64,000 nucleotides of DNA from CADEED01 sp964444835 (GCA_964444835.1 CAYUIT010000008.1:1-64000); one strand, 5' to 3'; positions 16,610 through 25,105 are shown, counted from the first letter of the stretch. Numbers and translations: made by a program. Notes: a model not told the origin generated them from the letters alone.

Positions 16610-18426
16610 GCGCTAACTCCTGCGACTCGCGCCTTCGGCTCGATCTCGCTCAACACGCCTTTGACGATGAACTCCGAGGAGATCGGCAAGCCGCTGTAGT
16701 GCAACAGCGAGCGCAGCTTCGCCTTCTCGACCCGAGTTTCATTGTTGAGCAGCGAACGCATCTGCGCGTCGCGATTCTGTTCGACGACGAACACGATCTT
16801 ATGCTGCTCGAGAAACTTCTCGACATCCTCGTTGAACGGAAACGAACGGATGCGCATGTAATTCACCGGCACCCCACGCGCCTTGAGGATTTCGAGCGCT
16901 TCGTGCACGGCGCTATCGGAGCTACCGTACGCCACGAGGCCGACTTCCGCGCGGGGTTGTAGTTCGATGATGGGCCGCGGCACGTAGCGCTTGGCGGTTT
17001 GCCATTTGCGCACGAGTCGATCGACAACGATTTGATACTCGGCGGAATCTTCGGTGTACGTGCCAAGCTGCGTATGACCGGAGCCGCGTGTGAAGTACGC
17101 TGCCTTCGGTGAGATACCCGGCAACGTGCGATACGTGATGCCGTCTTCGTCCTTGTCGACGTAGCGGTGAAATTTATCGAGCTTGGCAATCTCCTCCGCA
17201 CTCAACACCTTGCCGCGATCGGGTTGGTAGGCGTCGTCCCACTTGAGATCCGGGCACATCCAATCGTTCATGCCGATGTCGAGATCCGTCATCACCATGA
17301 TCGGTGTCTGCAGACGCTCCGCGAGGTCGAATGCATCGCGCGCGAAGTAGAAGCACTCTTCCGGGTCGCGCGGATAAAGTGACACGTGCTTCGTGTCGCC
17401 ATGCGAGGCATACGCAGCCTTGAGCACGTCGCACTGTTGCGTGCGGGTCGGCATGCCTGTCGAGGGGCCGACGCGCTGCACGTCGAACAACACGGCCGGT
17501 ACTTCGGCGTAGTACGCCAAGCCGAGGAACTCACCCATCAGCGAGACACCCGGACCGGATGTCGCGGTAAACGCGCGCGCGCCATTCCACATGGCGCCGA
17601 GCACCATCCCGATGGCGGCGAGTTCGTCTTCCGCTTGGATGAAGGCGAAGTTCTTCTTGCCGGTTTCCGGATCGACACGCCACTTATCGGCGAAACTCTT
17701 GAACGCGTCCATCAGCGAGGTAGACGGTGTAATCGGATACCACGCCGCGACGGTTGCGCCCGCGTACAAACAACCCAGTGCCGCAGCGGTATTGCCGTCG
17801 ATCATGATGTGACCGGCTGTCTTGTCCATCTTCTCGACGCGCAACGGCAGAGGACACGGGTAATGTTCACGCATGTAGTGGTAGCCGAGCTCGATCGCTT
17901 TCATGTTCGACTCGACGAGCTGCGGCTTCTTGGCGTAGGTCTCTGCTAACAACTCGCGAATCCGGGCGAGATCGAGATCCAGGAGTGCCGCCAGCACGCC
18001 GGCGTAGCAAATGTTCTTCATCAGAATGCGCGTACGCACGCCATTGAAGTTCTCATTGCAGAGCTTGGCAAGCGGCACGCCGATGACAGTGATGTCCTCA
18101 CGCTTCAGCAACGCCGAGCGCGGCCAAGTCGAGTCGTAGATGAGATAGCCGCCCGGCGTGACTTCGCGCACATCGCGCGAATACGTCTCGGCGTTCATCG
18201 CCACCATGATGTCGATCTTGCCGGAGCGCGCGACGTAGCGGTCCTTGGTGACGCGGATCTCGTACCAAGTCGGCAGGCCCTGGATATTCGATGGGAAATA
18301 ATTCTTACCCATCACCGGAATGCCGCTGCGGAAGATCGACTTCATCAGGAGCGTGTTCGCGCTCGCCGAGCCGGTTCCGTTCACCGTCGCGATCTTGATC
18401 GCGAAATCATTCACTCGATTCGTCAT
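16606..18426 (-). CDS. korA: 2-oxoacid:ferredoxin oxidoreductase, fused gamma-alpha subunit
   Basis: A 606-residue fusion in which the N-terminal about 190 residues are the gamma domain (GTGSASANTLLMKSIFRSG, NYFPSNIQGLPTWYEI) and the remainder is the alpha domain (IMIDGNTAAALGCLYAG, YPITPSTSLMD, TSGPGVSLMGEFLG). I chose the ATG at 18426; the frame runs on to 18558 but that part overlaps the upstream gene's end and is arginine-rich. It lies 19 bases after the flavoprotein gene and overlaps korB. The three genes form one module. Confidence 0.88.
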   Translation of the reverse strand: MTNRVNDFAIKIATVNGTGSASANTLLMKSIFRSGIPVMGKNYFPSNIQGLPTWYEIRVTKDRYVARSGKIDIMVAMNAETYSRDVREVTPGGYLIYDSTWPRSALLKREDITVIGVPLAKLCNENFNGVRTRILMKNICYAGVLAALLDLDLARIRELLAETYAKKPQLVESNMKAIELGYHYMREHYPCPLPLRVEKMDKTAGHIMIDGNTAAALGCLYAGATVAAWYPITPSTSLMDAFKSFADKWRVDPETGKKNFAFIQAEDELAAIGMVLGAMWNGARAFTATSGPGVSLMGEFLGLAYYAEVPAVLFDVQRVGPSTGMPTRTQQCDVLKAAYASHGDTKHVSLYPRDPEECFYFARDAFDLAERLQTPIMVMTDLDIGMNDWMCPDLKWDDAYQPDRGKVLSAEEIAKLDKFHRYVDKDEDGITYRTLPGISPKAAYFTRGSGHTQLGTYTEDSAEYQIVVDRLVRKWQTAKRYVPRPIIELQPRAEVGLVAYGSSDSAVHEALEILKARGVPVNYMRIRSFPFNEDVEKFLEQHKIVFVVEQNRDAQMRSLLNNETRVEKAKLRSLLHYSGLPISSEFIVKGVLSEIEPKARVAGVSA

Positions 18427-18445
18427 GGCGACTCTCTCTCGCGAC

Positions 18446-20263
18446 TCAAGCGCTCTTCGGCAACTGCGCGTGCGTGGCAGCCGCCTCATCGGCGGCATGT
18501 GGCCACGTGACAAGGGATTTCTGCATATCCCACGCTGCGGTGGGACAACGCTCAGCACACAGACCGCAGTGCACGCACAGGTCTTCGTCTTTGACCATCA
18601 CGCGCCCGGTGTGTTTCAACGGCCCCGAGACGTACAACGCCTGCGTCAGATTCTTGGCGGGCGCCTTCAACCGCGTACGCAGCTCGGCTTCCTCGCCGTT
18701 CTGCGTGATCGTGAGGCAATCGACCGGACAAATGTCGATACACGCGTCGCACTCGATGCACAGCTTGGCCTCGAACACGGTTTGCACGTCGCAATTCAGA
18801 CAGCGCTGCACTTCTTGGGTGATCTGTTCGGCTGTGAAGCCGAGCTCCACCTCGATGTTGATCTTTTTGAAGCGCTCCTTGAGCGATACATGCGGCATCA
18901 AGCGACGCTCGACGGCACTGTAGTCGTTAGCGTACGACCACTCGTGCATTCCCATCTTGCGCGACTGCAAGTTCACGCCCGGCGGCAAGCGCTCCACCAC
19001 GGACTTACCTTGGCAGTGGTTGTGAATCGAGATCGCGGCTTGATGGCCATGCTCCACTGCCCAAATGATGTTCTTCGGGCCGAACGCAGCGTCGCCACCA
19101 AAGAACACACCGGCGCGCGTCGACTGGAAAGTCTTCGCATCGACCTTCGGCACATCCCATTTATCGAACTCAATTCCGAGGTCGCGCTCGATCCAAGGAA
19201 ACGCATTCTCTTGACCGATCGCCAGAATCACATCGTCGGCTGGAATGAACTCCTCGCCAGTGACGCGCTCCGCCGTGATCCGACCCTGCGCATCGAGGTC
19301 GTATTCCATGATGTCGAACTGCATGCCCTTCAGCTTGCCAGCCTCGACCACGAACGCCTTCGGCGCCCGATTGATGACGATGTGTACGCTCTCCTCTTCG
19401 GCATCCTCGAGCTCCCACTCCGAGGCCTTGAAGAACTGCCGCGGCTTGCGCGCCATCACTTTGACGTCCTTGGCGCCGAGCCGCAGCGATGAGCGGCAGC
19501 AGTCCATCGCGGTGTTACCGACGCCGATGATCAGCACTTTCTCGCCGATCGCCTTGATGTGATCGAACGCGATGGACTCGAGCCAGGCGATGCCGATGTG
19601 GATGTTCGCCGCGCCTTCCTTGCGGCCCGGCAGATTCAGCTCTTTGCCTTTCGGCGCGCCACTGCCAACGAACACCGCATCGAAGCCACCCTTATCTAAC
19701 AACTCGCGCATCGACTTGATGGGGTGATTGAGCTTCAGGTCGACCCCCATGTTGACGATCATGCCGATCTCGTCGTCGAGCACCTCGGCTGGCAGCCGGA
19801 ACGATGGGATGTTAGTTCGCATGAGGCCGCCCGCTTGGCCCCACTGCTCGAAGATCGTCACTTCGTAGCCGAGCGGCATCAAGTCGTTAGCAACCGTGAG
19901 CGATGCACAACCCGCGCCGACGAGCGCGACGCGCTTGCCATTCTTGAGCTTCGGAATCTTCGGCAGGCGCTGCGTGATGTCGTCGTCGCGATGATCGGCG
20001 GCGACGCGTTTCAAACGGCATATCGCCACGGGCTTTTCTTCGACGCGACCGCGACGGCATGCGGGTTCGCACGGTCGATCGCACACGCGGCCCAAGATGC
20101 CCGGAAACACATTCGAGTGACGATTCACCATGTACGCATCGGTGAAGCGCCCTTGGGCGATCAAGCGGATGTATTCGGGAACGTCGGTGTGGGCGGGACA
20201 CGCCCACTGGCAATCCACGACCTTATGGAAATAGTCGGGATGCGTCGTATCTGTCGGTTGCAT
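18446..20263 (-). CDS. GltD-like FAD/NAD(P) oxidoreductase with 4Fe-4S ferredoxin domain
   Basis: Flavoprotein of 605 residues. N-terminal Cys-rich region (CQWACPAHTDVPEYI, CDRPCEPACRRG) as in glutamate synthase small subunits, then a pyridine-nucleotide disulfide oxidoreductase core (VALVGAGCASLTVANDL near residue 122, LIIGVGNTAMDCCRSS near 255), then a C-terminal two-cluster ferredoxin domain with CIECDACIDICPVDCLTI and CVHCGLCAERCP. It probably moves electrons between reduced ferredoxin from KorAB and NAD(P) or another carrier. It is the first gene of the kor module. The ATG at 20263 is preferred over the arginine-rich extension to 20302. Confidence 0.85.
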   Translation of the reverse strand: MQPTDTTHPDYFHKVVDCQWACPAHTDVPEYIRLIAQGRFTDAYMVNRHSNVFPGILGRVCDRPCEPACRRGRVEEKPVAICRLKRVAADHRDDDITQRLPKIPKLKNGKRVALVGAGCASLTVANDLMPLGYEVTIFEQWGQAGGLMRTNIPSFRLPAEVLDDEIGMIVNMGVDLKLNHPIKSMRELLDKGGFDAVFVGSGAPKGKELNLPGRKEGAANIHIGIAWLESIAFDHIKAIGEKVLIIGVGNTAMDCCRSSLRLGAKDVKVMARKPRQFFKASEWELEDAEEESVHIVINRAPKAFVVEAGKLKGMQFDIMEYDLDAQGRITAERVTGEEFIPADDVILAIGQENAFPWIERDLGIEFDKWDVPKVDAKTFQSTRAGVFFGGDAAFGPKNIIWAVEHGHQAAISIHNHCQGKSVVERLPPGVNLQSRKMGMHEWSYANDYSAVERRLMPHVSLKERFKKINIEVELGFTAEQITQEVQRCLNCDVQTVFEAKLCIECDACIDICPVDCLTITQNGEEAELRTRLKAPAKNLTQALYVSGPLKHTGRVMVKDEDLCVHCGLCAERCPTAAWDMQKSLVTWPHAADEAAATHAQLPKSA

Positions 20264-20278
20264 AAACCCCCGGAAGCG

Positions 20279-20300
20279 GCGGCCGCCTCGAGGCGGCCGC
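20279..20300. repeat. Perfect 22-base palindrome upstream of the kor module
   Basis: A fully self-complementary 22-base stretch made of GCGGCCGC, CTCGAG and GCGGCCGC end to end. It lies 16 bases upstream of the GltD-like start and 53 bases beyond the stop of the outer membrane protein gene, both on the minus strand. As RNA it would fold into an 8-11 bp GC hairpin, but no T-run follows in either direction, so it is not a standard terminator. It could be a leader hairpin or a protein-binding site. Confidence 0.6.
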
Positions 20301-20353
20301 ACTGCTCGGAAGTATAGGCCGGACGCCCTACCGCTGCACGAACGACAGGCGCG

Positions 20354-21238
20354 TTAGCGGGTGGTGTACCGCACCGTGAGGGAACCGTAGGTGTTGCTGT
20401 CCTCGACAGTCGGGGCGCCCGAACTCGAGAATCGCCCGGCGCCAAACGACAACGACCATCGATCGGACACCGGCACGTCGAGCCCAACACGGAAGTCATC
20501 GGACGTGCCGTTACCGTTCAGTTCCTCGCTCTGCGCGAAGTCGACCGATACGGTGACGGAGGCGACATACAGCGCCGCGCCCACGTTCCACACAGAGTCG
20601 ACCAGACCGCGTCGCGCCGTGAACACGTTCGTGATCAGGTATTGCTGTATCCGCGGCCGCGCTGCCAGTCGGTCGGCGGACGGATCGTAGTCGTAGCTGC
20701 GGTAGCCCGCGCCGAGCGAAAGATACTCGCCGATCGCGACGTTGCCGCTGGCGCCAATGCCCATGCGGTCGGTAGTTAGATTCAAGGTGCGCAAGCCGAT
20801 CACGGGCAGCGTCACCTCAACCGTCTCGTCCGCGTCGCCGAACAGCGCATCGACAGCAAAGCTGGCGCGGTCGTTTTCCCAGGAAATCACCGCGGTCACA
20901 TCTTGCGTCTCGACTTGCACACCGTCCTCGAACGCTGCGTAGCCGATGCTCGCGCGCCACGCGCCAAAGCGCTTGCCCGCACTGACGCTCCAATAGACCG
21001 GATCGAACACGACGCCGTTCGACTCCGCATCTTGGATGGTGCCCGCCATGGCATCCATCAGCCACCCGCCCTCGGACTCGCCGTTGACACCAAGCGAAAA
21101 CTCCGTGCCCGCCTGGTTCGCAAACTGCGTCCCGGCGAACAAAGAGAAATACGCATCGGACCGATCGGCGGCGTTGGCCACGGGGGCCACGGCCAGGCCC
21201 GCCAGCGTGGCCAGGCAACACAACTTTGCTGAACTCAT
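20354..21238 (-). CDS. Predicted outer membrane beta-barrel protein
   Basis: A 294-residue exported protein with signal peptide MSSAKLCCLATLAGLAVAPVANA and a mature part made of alternating amphipathic strands, Gly/aromatic-rich, ending SLTVRYTTR, which is compatible with a small beta-barrel of about ten to twelve strands. The start at 21238 has GGGAGGG 4-5 bases upstream. The open frame extends to 22096, but that part is the antisense of the glycosyltransferase gene and should be ignored. No named family recognised. Confidence 0.75.
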   Translation of the reverse strand: MSSAKLCCLATLAGLAVAPVANAADRSDAYFSLFAGTQFANQAGTEFSLGVNGESEGGWLMDAMAGTIQDAESNGVVFDPVYWSVSAGKRFGAWRASIGYAAFEDGVQVETQDVTAVISWENDRASFAVDALFGDADETVEVTLPVIGLRTLNLTTDRMGIGASGNVAIGEYLSLGAGYRSYDYDPSADRLAARPRIQQYLITNVFTARRGLVDSVWNVGAALYVASVTVSVDFAQSEELNGNGTSDDFRVGLDVPVSDRWSLSFGAGRFSSSGAPTVEDSNTYGSLTVRYTTR

Positions 21239-21364
21239 CTGACCCTCCCAAGCATTCCTACACCCGGAAACGCGCGAACCGCGCCGGGGATGACACGCGA
21301 TCCGTACTCGCGTGCGACTTGACATAGGTAGCCGGCATTGAAGCGTGCGGTTACGCTGTCCGCT

Positions 21365-21700
21365 GTGACGCCGCCCATAGAAATCAAACTGCGTACCGTG
21401 TCCCGCGTGCTCGAGGTGGCCTTCGCGGACGGGCAGCGTTTCGAGCTGCCCTTCGAATATTTGCGGGTGAACTCCCCGTCGGCCGAGGTCAAGGGCCATG
21501 GCCCGGGTCAGGAGGTGCTCGTGCGCGGAAAGGAAAATGTGGGCATAACGCGGGTCGAGCCAGTCGGGCAGTACGCCATCAAATTGGTATTCGATGACGG
21601 CCACGATACGGGCCTGTACAGTTGGAAGTACTTGTACGAACTCGGCCGGGATAGAGCGCAGATCTGGCAACGCTATTTGGAGCGCGTTGCTGGGCGATGA
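21365..21700 (+). CDS. DUF971 protein (gamma-butyrobetaine hydroxylase-like N-terminal domain)
   Basis: A 111-residue protein of the DUF971 family, starting GTG-ACG-CCG-CCC (MTPPIEIKL). Conserved stretches are SRVLEVAFADGQRFELPFEYLRVNSPSAEVKGHGPGQE (residues about 11-48) and KLVFDDGHDTGLYSWKYLYELG. The domain is the zinc-binding N-terminal module of gamma-butyrobetaine hydroxylases, and the stand-alone bacterial form is of unknown function and commonly near ubiE, as here (2.6 kb upstream). A TTG at 21338 in frame is an alternative start. Confidence 0.85.
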   Translation: MTPPIEIKLRTVSRVLEVAFADGQRFELPFEYLRVNSPSAEVKGHGPGQEVLVRGKENVGITRVEPVGQYAIKLVFDDGHDTGLYSWKYLYELGRDRAQIWQRYLERVAGR

Positions 21701-21734
21701 ATGCGCCACCTGGCTGTCGGGCCCGGTCATCGCG

Positions 21735-22844
21735 ATGGATACGCCAGTCAAAACACTAACAGCCCCATTACTGACCGTTGTCATTCCGACGTTCAACGAG
21801 CGCGATAACGTCGCGGAACTCGTGCGTCGAGTGGAGCACGCGCTCGCCGGTCGCAGTTGGGAGATCGTATTCGTCGACGACAACTCACCCGACGCGACCA
21901 CCGACGCCGTCCGCGCACTCGCGCAACACGATCCGCGCGTGCGGTGTATGCGGCGTATCGGTCGCCGCGGACTCGCCTCTGCGTGCATCGAGGGCATGCT
22001 TGCCTCGAGCGCGCCGTTCGTCGCGTGCATGGATGCCGATTTGCAGCATGACCCAGCGTTGTTGCCGCGGATGCTCGATGCCTTGAGCGGCGGCACCGCT
22101 GACCTCGCGATCGCCAGTCGTTATATCGAAGGCGGTAGCACCGGGGCTTGGCAACGCGAGCGTCTCGCGATGAGCCGATTCGCCACGCGCCTCGCGAACG
22201 CCGTTACGCGGCAAAACCTCAGCGACCCGATGAGCGGCTACTTCATGATGCGACGTGAGCGCTTCGACGCACTCGCGCCGCAGCTCTCGTCGCTCGGCTT
22301 CAAGATCTTGCTCGACGTTGTCGCAAGCGCCAAACCGCCGCTGCGGGTCGTCGAGTTGCCGCTGGTGTTCGGCGCGCGGCATTCGGGCGAAAGCAAGCTC
22401 ACGACGAATGTCGCGTGGGAATTCGTTTTGTTGTTAGCAGATAAAGCGATCGGGCGGTTCATCCCCGTCCGGTTCTTGTCGTTTGCATTGGTCGGCGGCC
22501 TGGGAGTCGGCGTGCATTTCGCAGTGCTGACATCACTGTTAGCTTGGGGCGGTTGGCGGTTCTTACCCGCGCAGGCTGCCGCCACAGGCATCGCGATGGT
22601 GTTCAACTACGCGCTGAATAACCTACTCACCTATGTCGATCGACCGCGCCGCGGCTGGCAGTGGCTCGGCGGTCTCGTCTCGTTCAGCTTGATTTGCAGC
22701 ATCGGCGCCATCGCCAACGTGGGCGTGTCGTCGTATCTGTTCGAGCGCGATTCGCGTTGGCAACTCGCGGCGCTGGCGGGCATCTTGGTAGGCGCTGTGT
22801 GGAACTTCGCTGTGTCGAATATCTACACGTGGCGTAAACGTTAA
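21735..22844 (+). CDS. GT2 glycosyltransferase fused to a GtrA-like membrane domain
   Basis: A 369-residue dolichyl/polyprenyl-phosphate-mannose-synthase-like enzyme. The N-terminal 230 residues are a GT2 domain (TVVIPTFNERDNVAELV, EIVFVDDNSPD, the metal-binding DAD in CMDADLQHDP and SDPMSGYFMMRR). The C-terminal 130 residues carry four hydrophobic helices typical of GtrA (RFLSFALVGGLGVGVHFAV, FNYALNNLLTYVDRPRRG). It would transfer a sugar to a lipid carrier at the inner membrane. The ATG at 21735 gives MDTPVKTLTAPLLTVVIP. It ends with a 4-base convergent overlap on the VOC gene. Confidence 0.85.
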   Translation: MDTPVKTLTAPLLTVVIPTFNERDNVAELVRRVEHALAGRSWEIVFVDDNSPDATTDAVRALAQHDPRVRCMRRIGRRGLASACIEGMLASSAPFVACMDADLQHDPALLPRMLDALSGGTADLAIASRYIEGGSTGAWQRERLAMSRFATRLANAVTRQNLSDPMSGYFMMRRERFDALAPQLSSLGFKILLDVVASAKPPLRVVELPLVFGARHSGESKLTTNVAWEFVLLLADKAIGRFIPVRFLSFALVGGLGVGVHFAVLTSLLAWGGWRFLPAQAAATGIAMVFNYALNNLLTYVDRPRRGWQWLGGLVSFSLICSIGAIANVGVSSYLFERDSRWQLAALAGILVGAVWNFAVSNIYTWRKR

Positions 22845-23797
22845 GCGCCCGCGGACGAGAAGAACTCGATGATCGCGCCATCGGGCGTACGCACGGAAAA
22901 CAGCGTGATTCGGCCGTACGGTGCGCAACGAAACGTGATCGGCGGTGTGTAGAGCGGGACACCGCGCGCCGCGATCGCGGCCGCCTCGCGCTCGGCATTC
23001 TCCACCGGCATGCGGTAAGCGAGCCAGCCAAGGTTGGGAGCGACACAATGCTCGCTGACGTCGCGACCGCCTAGGCCCGGTAGCGCAATCGGCTCGAGCG
23101 ACCCGTCGTTCAGACCCTCGGGATGCACGATGCCGATCAAGCGAACGGCGGGCGTGGCATGCGGTCGCGGGATACCAAGCACCTCTGCGCCGGGCTCCTC
23201 GACCCCTTCAACGCGCGTGTCGACGAAAATGCGCCAGCCCAAGCCTTCCGTGAAAAAGCGCATCGTCGCGGCGTAGTCGCGCACGATCTGTGCGGAATTG
23301 AACACGCGGGAGAAACCGCGCAGATTCGGGAATCCGGCAGGCAGTGCCTTCGGCTCAATGAGCGCAATCACGAGGCCGTCGGGCCCGGTGGCAACGACCT
23401 CACAGACATCGAAGCCACCCCAGGAATAGTCTGTGGGCTCACCGTAGGCGCTCCACCCGGCGGCCTGGAGCGCGCGGTAGGTCTTGCGCGCGTCCCGCGT
23501 GTAGACGTCGATGTCGAAGATGCCGCCCGGATCCCACGTGTGGGCACTCGAGCGCATCACGCGCTGCCGCCCACCGTGAAACTTGACGAGCCGCACGGCG
23601 CCTTTCTCTGGCCCTGGCGGCACTAACCAGCGCTGCTCGATGCGGCGCACACCGCGCGGTACCTGCCATGCACGCCATTGCTCGCGCGGTGCATCGGGCA
23701 GCTTCACTTCACGGTAGTTAGCAATGTCGGTGAAGACGCGCGCCACACGCGCAATGTCCGACACGCTCGCAACGATCTCTCGAATGCCTAGAAACAT
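22841..23797 (-). CDS. VOC (glyoxalase-fold) protein with two domains
   Basis: A 318-residue protein with two vicinal-oxygen-chelate domains: residues about 1-150 (IREIVASVSDIARVARVF... ALIEP) and about 158-315 (SRVFNSAQIVRDYAATMRFFTEGLGWRIF... IIEFFSS). Candidate metal ligands are a His near 85, Glu at the ends of both domains and His at about 205-215. The substrate is unknown; extradiol dioxygenase or glyoxalase-type chemistry is possible. It lies downstream of the candidate structured RNA and intrinsic terminator, which are read in the same direction and could control it. Confidence 0.75.
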   Translation of the reverse strand: MFLGIREIVASVSDIARVARVFTDIANYREVKLPDAPREQWRAWQVPRGVRRIEQRWLVPPGPEKGAVRLVKFHGGRQRVMRSSAHTWDPGGIFDIDVYTRDARKTYRALQAAGWSAYGEPTDYSWGGFDVCEVVATGPDGLVIALIEPKALPAGFPNLRGFSRVFNSAQIVRDYAATMRFFTEGLGWRIFVDTRVEGVEEPGAEVLGIPRPHATPAVRLIGIVHPEGLNDGSLEPIALPGLGGRDVSEHCVAPNLGWLAYRMPVENAEREAAAIAARGVPLYTPPITFRCAPYGRITLFSVRTPDGAIIEFFSSAGA

Positions 23798-23844
23798 GCT
23801 GATTCGCCCGCCAGCCGCCCGTGAACCACGACGATACCGCAGCG

Positions 23845-23880
23845 AAAAAAGAAAAGGCCGGATTCGCGAGAACCCGGCCT
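23845..23880 (-). terminator. Intrinsic terminator upstream of the VOC gene
   Basis: On the minus strand a 7-bp GC stem (AGGCCGG/CCGGCCT) extended by 3 bp around a four-base loop is followed by TTTTCTTTTTTC. It is a textbook rho-independent terminator, yet no protein gene on the minus strand precedes it for more than 540 bases, so it must end a non-coding transcript or act as a leader terminator for the VOC gene 48 bases downstream. Confidence 0.8.
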
Positions 23881-23940
23881 AACTTACAAGACCCCCGTTC
23901 GGTCAGCCCGTTAGGGCTGGGAACGTGCTGACGTTGTAAA
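23845..23940 (-). ncRNA. Candidate structured small RNA or regulatory leader
   Basis: Just upstream of the terminator, on the minus strand, a nested hairpin can be drawn: TTACAA/TTGTAA (23934-23939 with 23884-23889), then CGTTC/GAACG (23921-23925 with 23896-23900), then CAGCCC/GGGCTG (23914-23919 with 23904-23909) around a four-base loop. Three stacked stems followed by a terminator hairpin are what an sRNA or riboswitch-like leader looks like. I found no convincing -10 box and do not recognise a known RNA family. The 5' end is unknown, perhaps near 23970. Confidence 0.4.
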
Positions 23941-23980
23941 CCATCACAACTTGAAACGCTAGTGCTATTTGGGGGACGAC

Positions 23981-24022
23981 TTGAACGGCCGGTCACGTGC
24001 AGTCAGTTGAACGGCCGGTCAA
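23981..24022. promoter_or_regulatory. Tandem palindromic sites TTGAACGGCCGGTCAA
   Basis: A 15-base sequence TTGAACGGCCGGTCA occurs twice, at 23981 and 24007, 26 bases apart centre to centre. Each is a near-palindrome (TTGAnCGGCCGnTCAA), the form of operators bound by TetR-family dimers. The spacing of about two and a half helical turns suggests paired binding. They sit between the candidate minus-strand RNA and the ubiE promoter region. No cognate regulator gene is adjacent. Confidence 0.5.
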
Positions 24023-24233
24023 CTGCGCACAAGTCCTAATTCTGTTTGCCCGGCGCCTCGACAAGACTTGGACATCGCGCCGCGGGATTCGCGAGGGTGA
24101 GAGCTGTGTCACAACTCTACGAAGGGCGCGATGCGCGAGTCGACGCGGTGGATCGCGCATGGGTTCCCCGGGAGATTTTCTTCGCCGCAAGCGCCGCTTC
24201 CGACGCTTACAGGCGAGCCTCGAGACAAGCGCT

Positions 24234-24239
24234 TATAAT
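24234..24239 (+). promoter_or_regulatory. Candidate -10 box (TATAAT) for ubiE-ubiJ-ubiB
   Basis: A perfect TATAAT occurs 104 bases before the ubiE start in otherwise GC-rich DNA. No good -35 is visible at 16-18 bases (the nearest, TTACAG at 24207, is 21 bases away), so this rests on the -10 alone. The rest of the 540-base gap 23798-24337 holds the terminator, candidate RNA and tandem palindromes; reading frames in 24046-24345 look non-coding. Confidence 0.35.
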
Positions 24240-24337
24240 CGCGCAGTGTGGCAGCGTCGTGCGGTTGATCCGCGGCGATGCCCCACCGACCCCCGGCCAG
24301 CCGCACGCCAAGAACAGCGGTCCTAGGACATACCCTG

Positions 24338-25090
24338 GTGAATAAGCCAGAGAACGATACCGATTTCGGCTTCGAGCGCGTCGCGTGGCAGGACAAAGCG
24401 CGCCGTGTCCGCGGCGTTTTCGATTCCGTCGCTGACAACTACGATTTGATGAACGACCTGATGTCCGGTGGCGTCCATCGGTTGTGGAAGCAGTTCGTGC
24501 TGTCACTCACTGCCTTGCGACCCGGCCAGCGTGCGCTGGACGTCGCGGGTGGAACGGGTGATCTCGCTGCGGGGATGTCGGCGCAAGTCGGCAGCCAAGG
24601 CCTGGTGGTGTTGTCGGACATCAACGCTGCGATGCTTGATCGCGGTCGCGATCGCCTAGCCGACGACGGCATCGTCGCCAACGTGGCCTTTGCGCAAGCC
24701 AACGCCGAGCGGCTCCCCTTTGCCGATGAGTCGTTCGATTGCGTCACGATCGGCTTCGGGCTGCGGAACGTCACCGATAAGAACGCGGCACTCGCCTCGA
24801 TGCGGCGCGTGCTGCGCCCCGGTGGACAGTTGATCGTTCTGGAGTTTTCGAAACCCGTCGCGCCGGGGCTCAAAGCAATCTACGACGCGTACTCGTTTCG
24901 CATCTTGCCGTTGCTCGGTAAGTTTGTGGCCAATGACGAAGCGAGCTATCGCTATCTCGCTGAGTCCATTCGCATGCACCCGGATCAAGAGACGCTGCTC
25001 GGCATGATGCGCACCGCCGGACTCGAGGATTGTCGGTATCACAACCTCACGGGCGGCATCGTCGCTGTACACCGCGGCTATCGTTACTAA
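24338..25090 (+). CDS. ubiE: Ubiquinone/menaquinone C-methyltransferase UbiE
   Basis: SAM-dependent C-methyltransferase, 250 residues, starting at GTG with AGGA about 9 bases upstream. It methylates demethylmenaquinol/2-polyprenyl-6-methoxy-benzoquinol in quinone synthesis. Family signatures are VFDSVADNYDLMNDLMSGG near residue 28, the SAM loop LDVAGGTGDLAA near 66, and the UbiE-type FGLRNVTDKNAAL near 137, ending GIVAVHRGYRY. It opens the ubiE-ubiJ-ubiB block typical of Gammaproteobacteria; ubiJ follows after 15 bases. Confidence 0.95.
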   Translation: MNKPENDTDFGFERVAWQDKARRVRGVFDSVADNYDLMNDLMSGGVHRLWKQFVLSLTALRPGQRALDVAGGTGDLAAGMSAQVGSQGLVVLSDINAAMLDRGRDRLADDGIVANVAFAQANAERLPFADESFDCVTIGFGLRNVTDKNAALASMRRVLRPGGQLIVLEFSKPVAPGLKAIYDAYSFRILPLLGKFVANDEASYRYLAESIRMHPDQETLLGMMRTAGLEDCRYHNLTGGIVAVHRGYRY

Positions 25091-25105
25091 CAAGCCTCCC
25101 GGCGC

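Noticed and set aside
20354..22096. A 580-codon minus-strand frame extending the outer membrane protein upstream
   Set aside because: Everything above 21238 is antisense to DUF971 and the glycosyltransferase; the signal peptide and ribosome site are at 21238.
24046..24345. A 99-codon plus-strand frame before ubiE
   Set aside because: No ribosome site, no domain and unusual composition; it overlaps the ubiE start in another frame.
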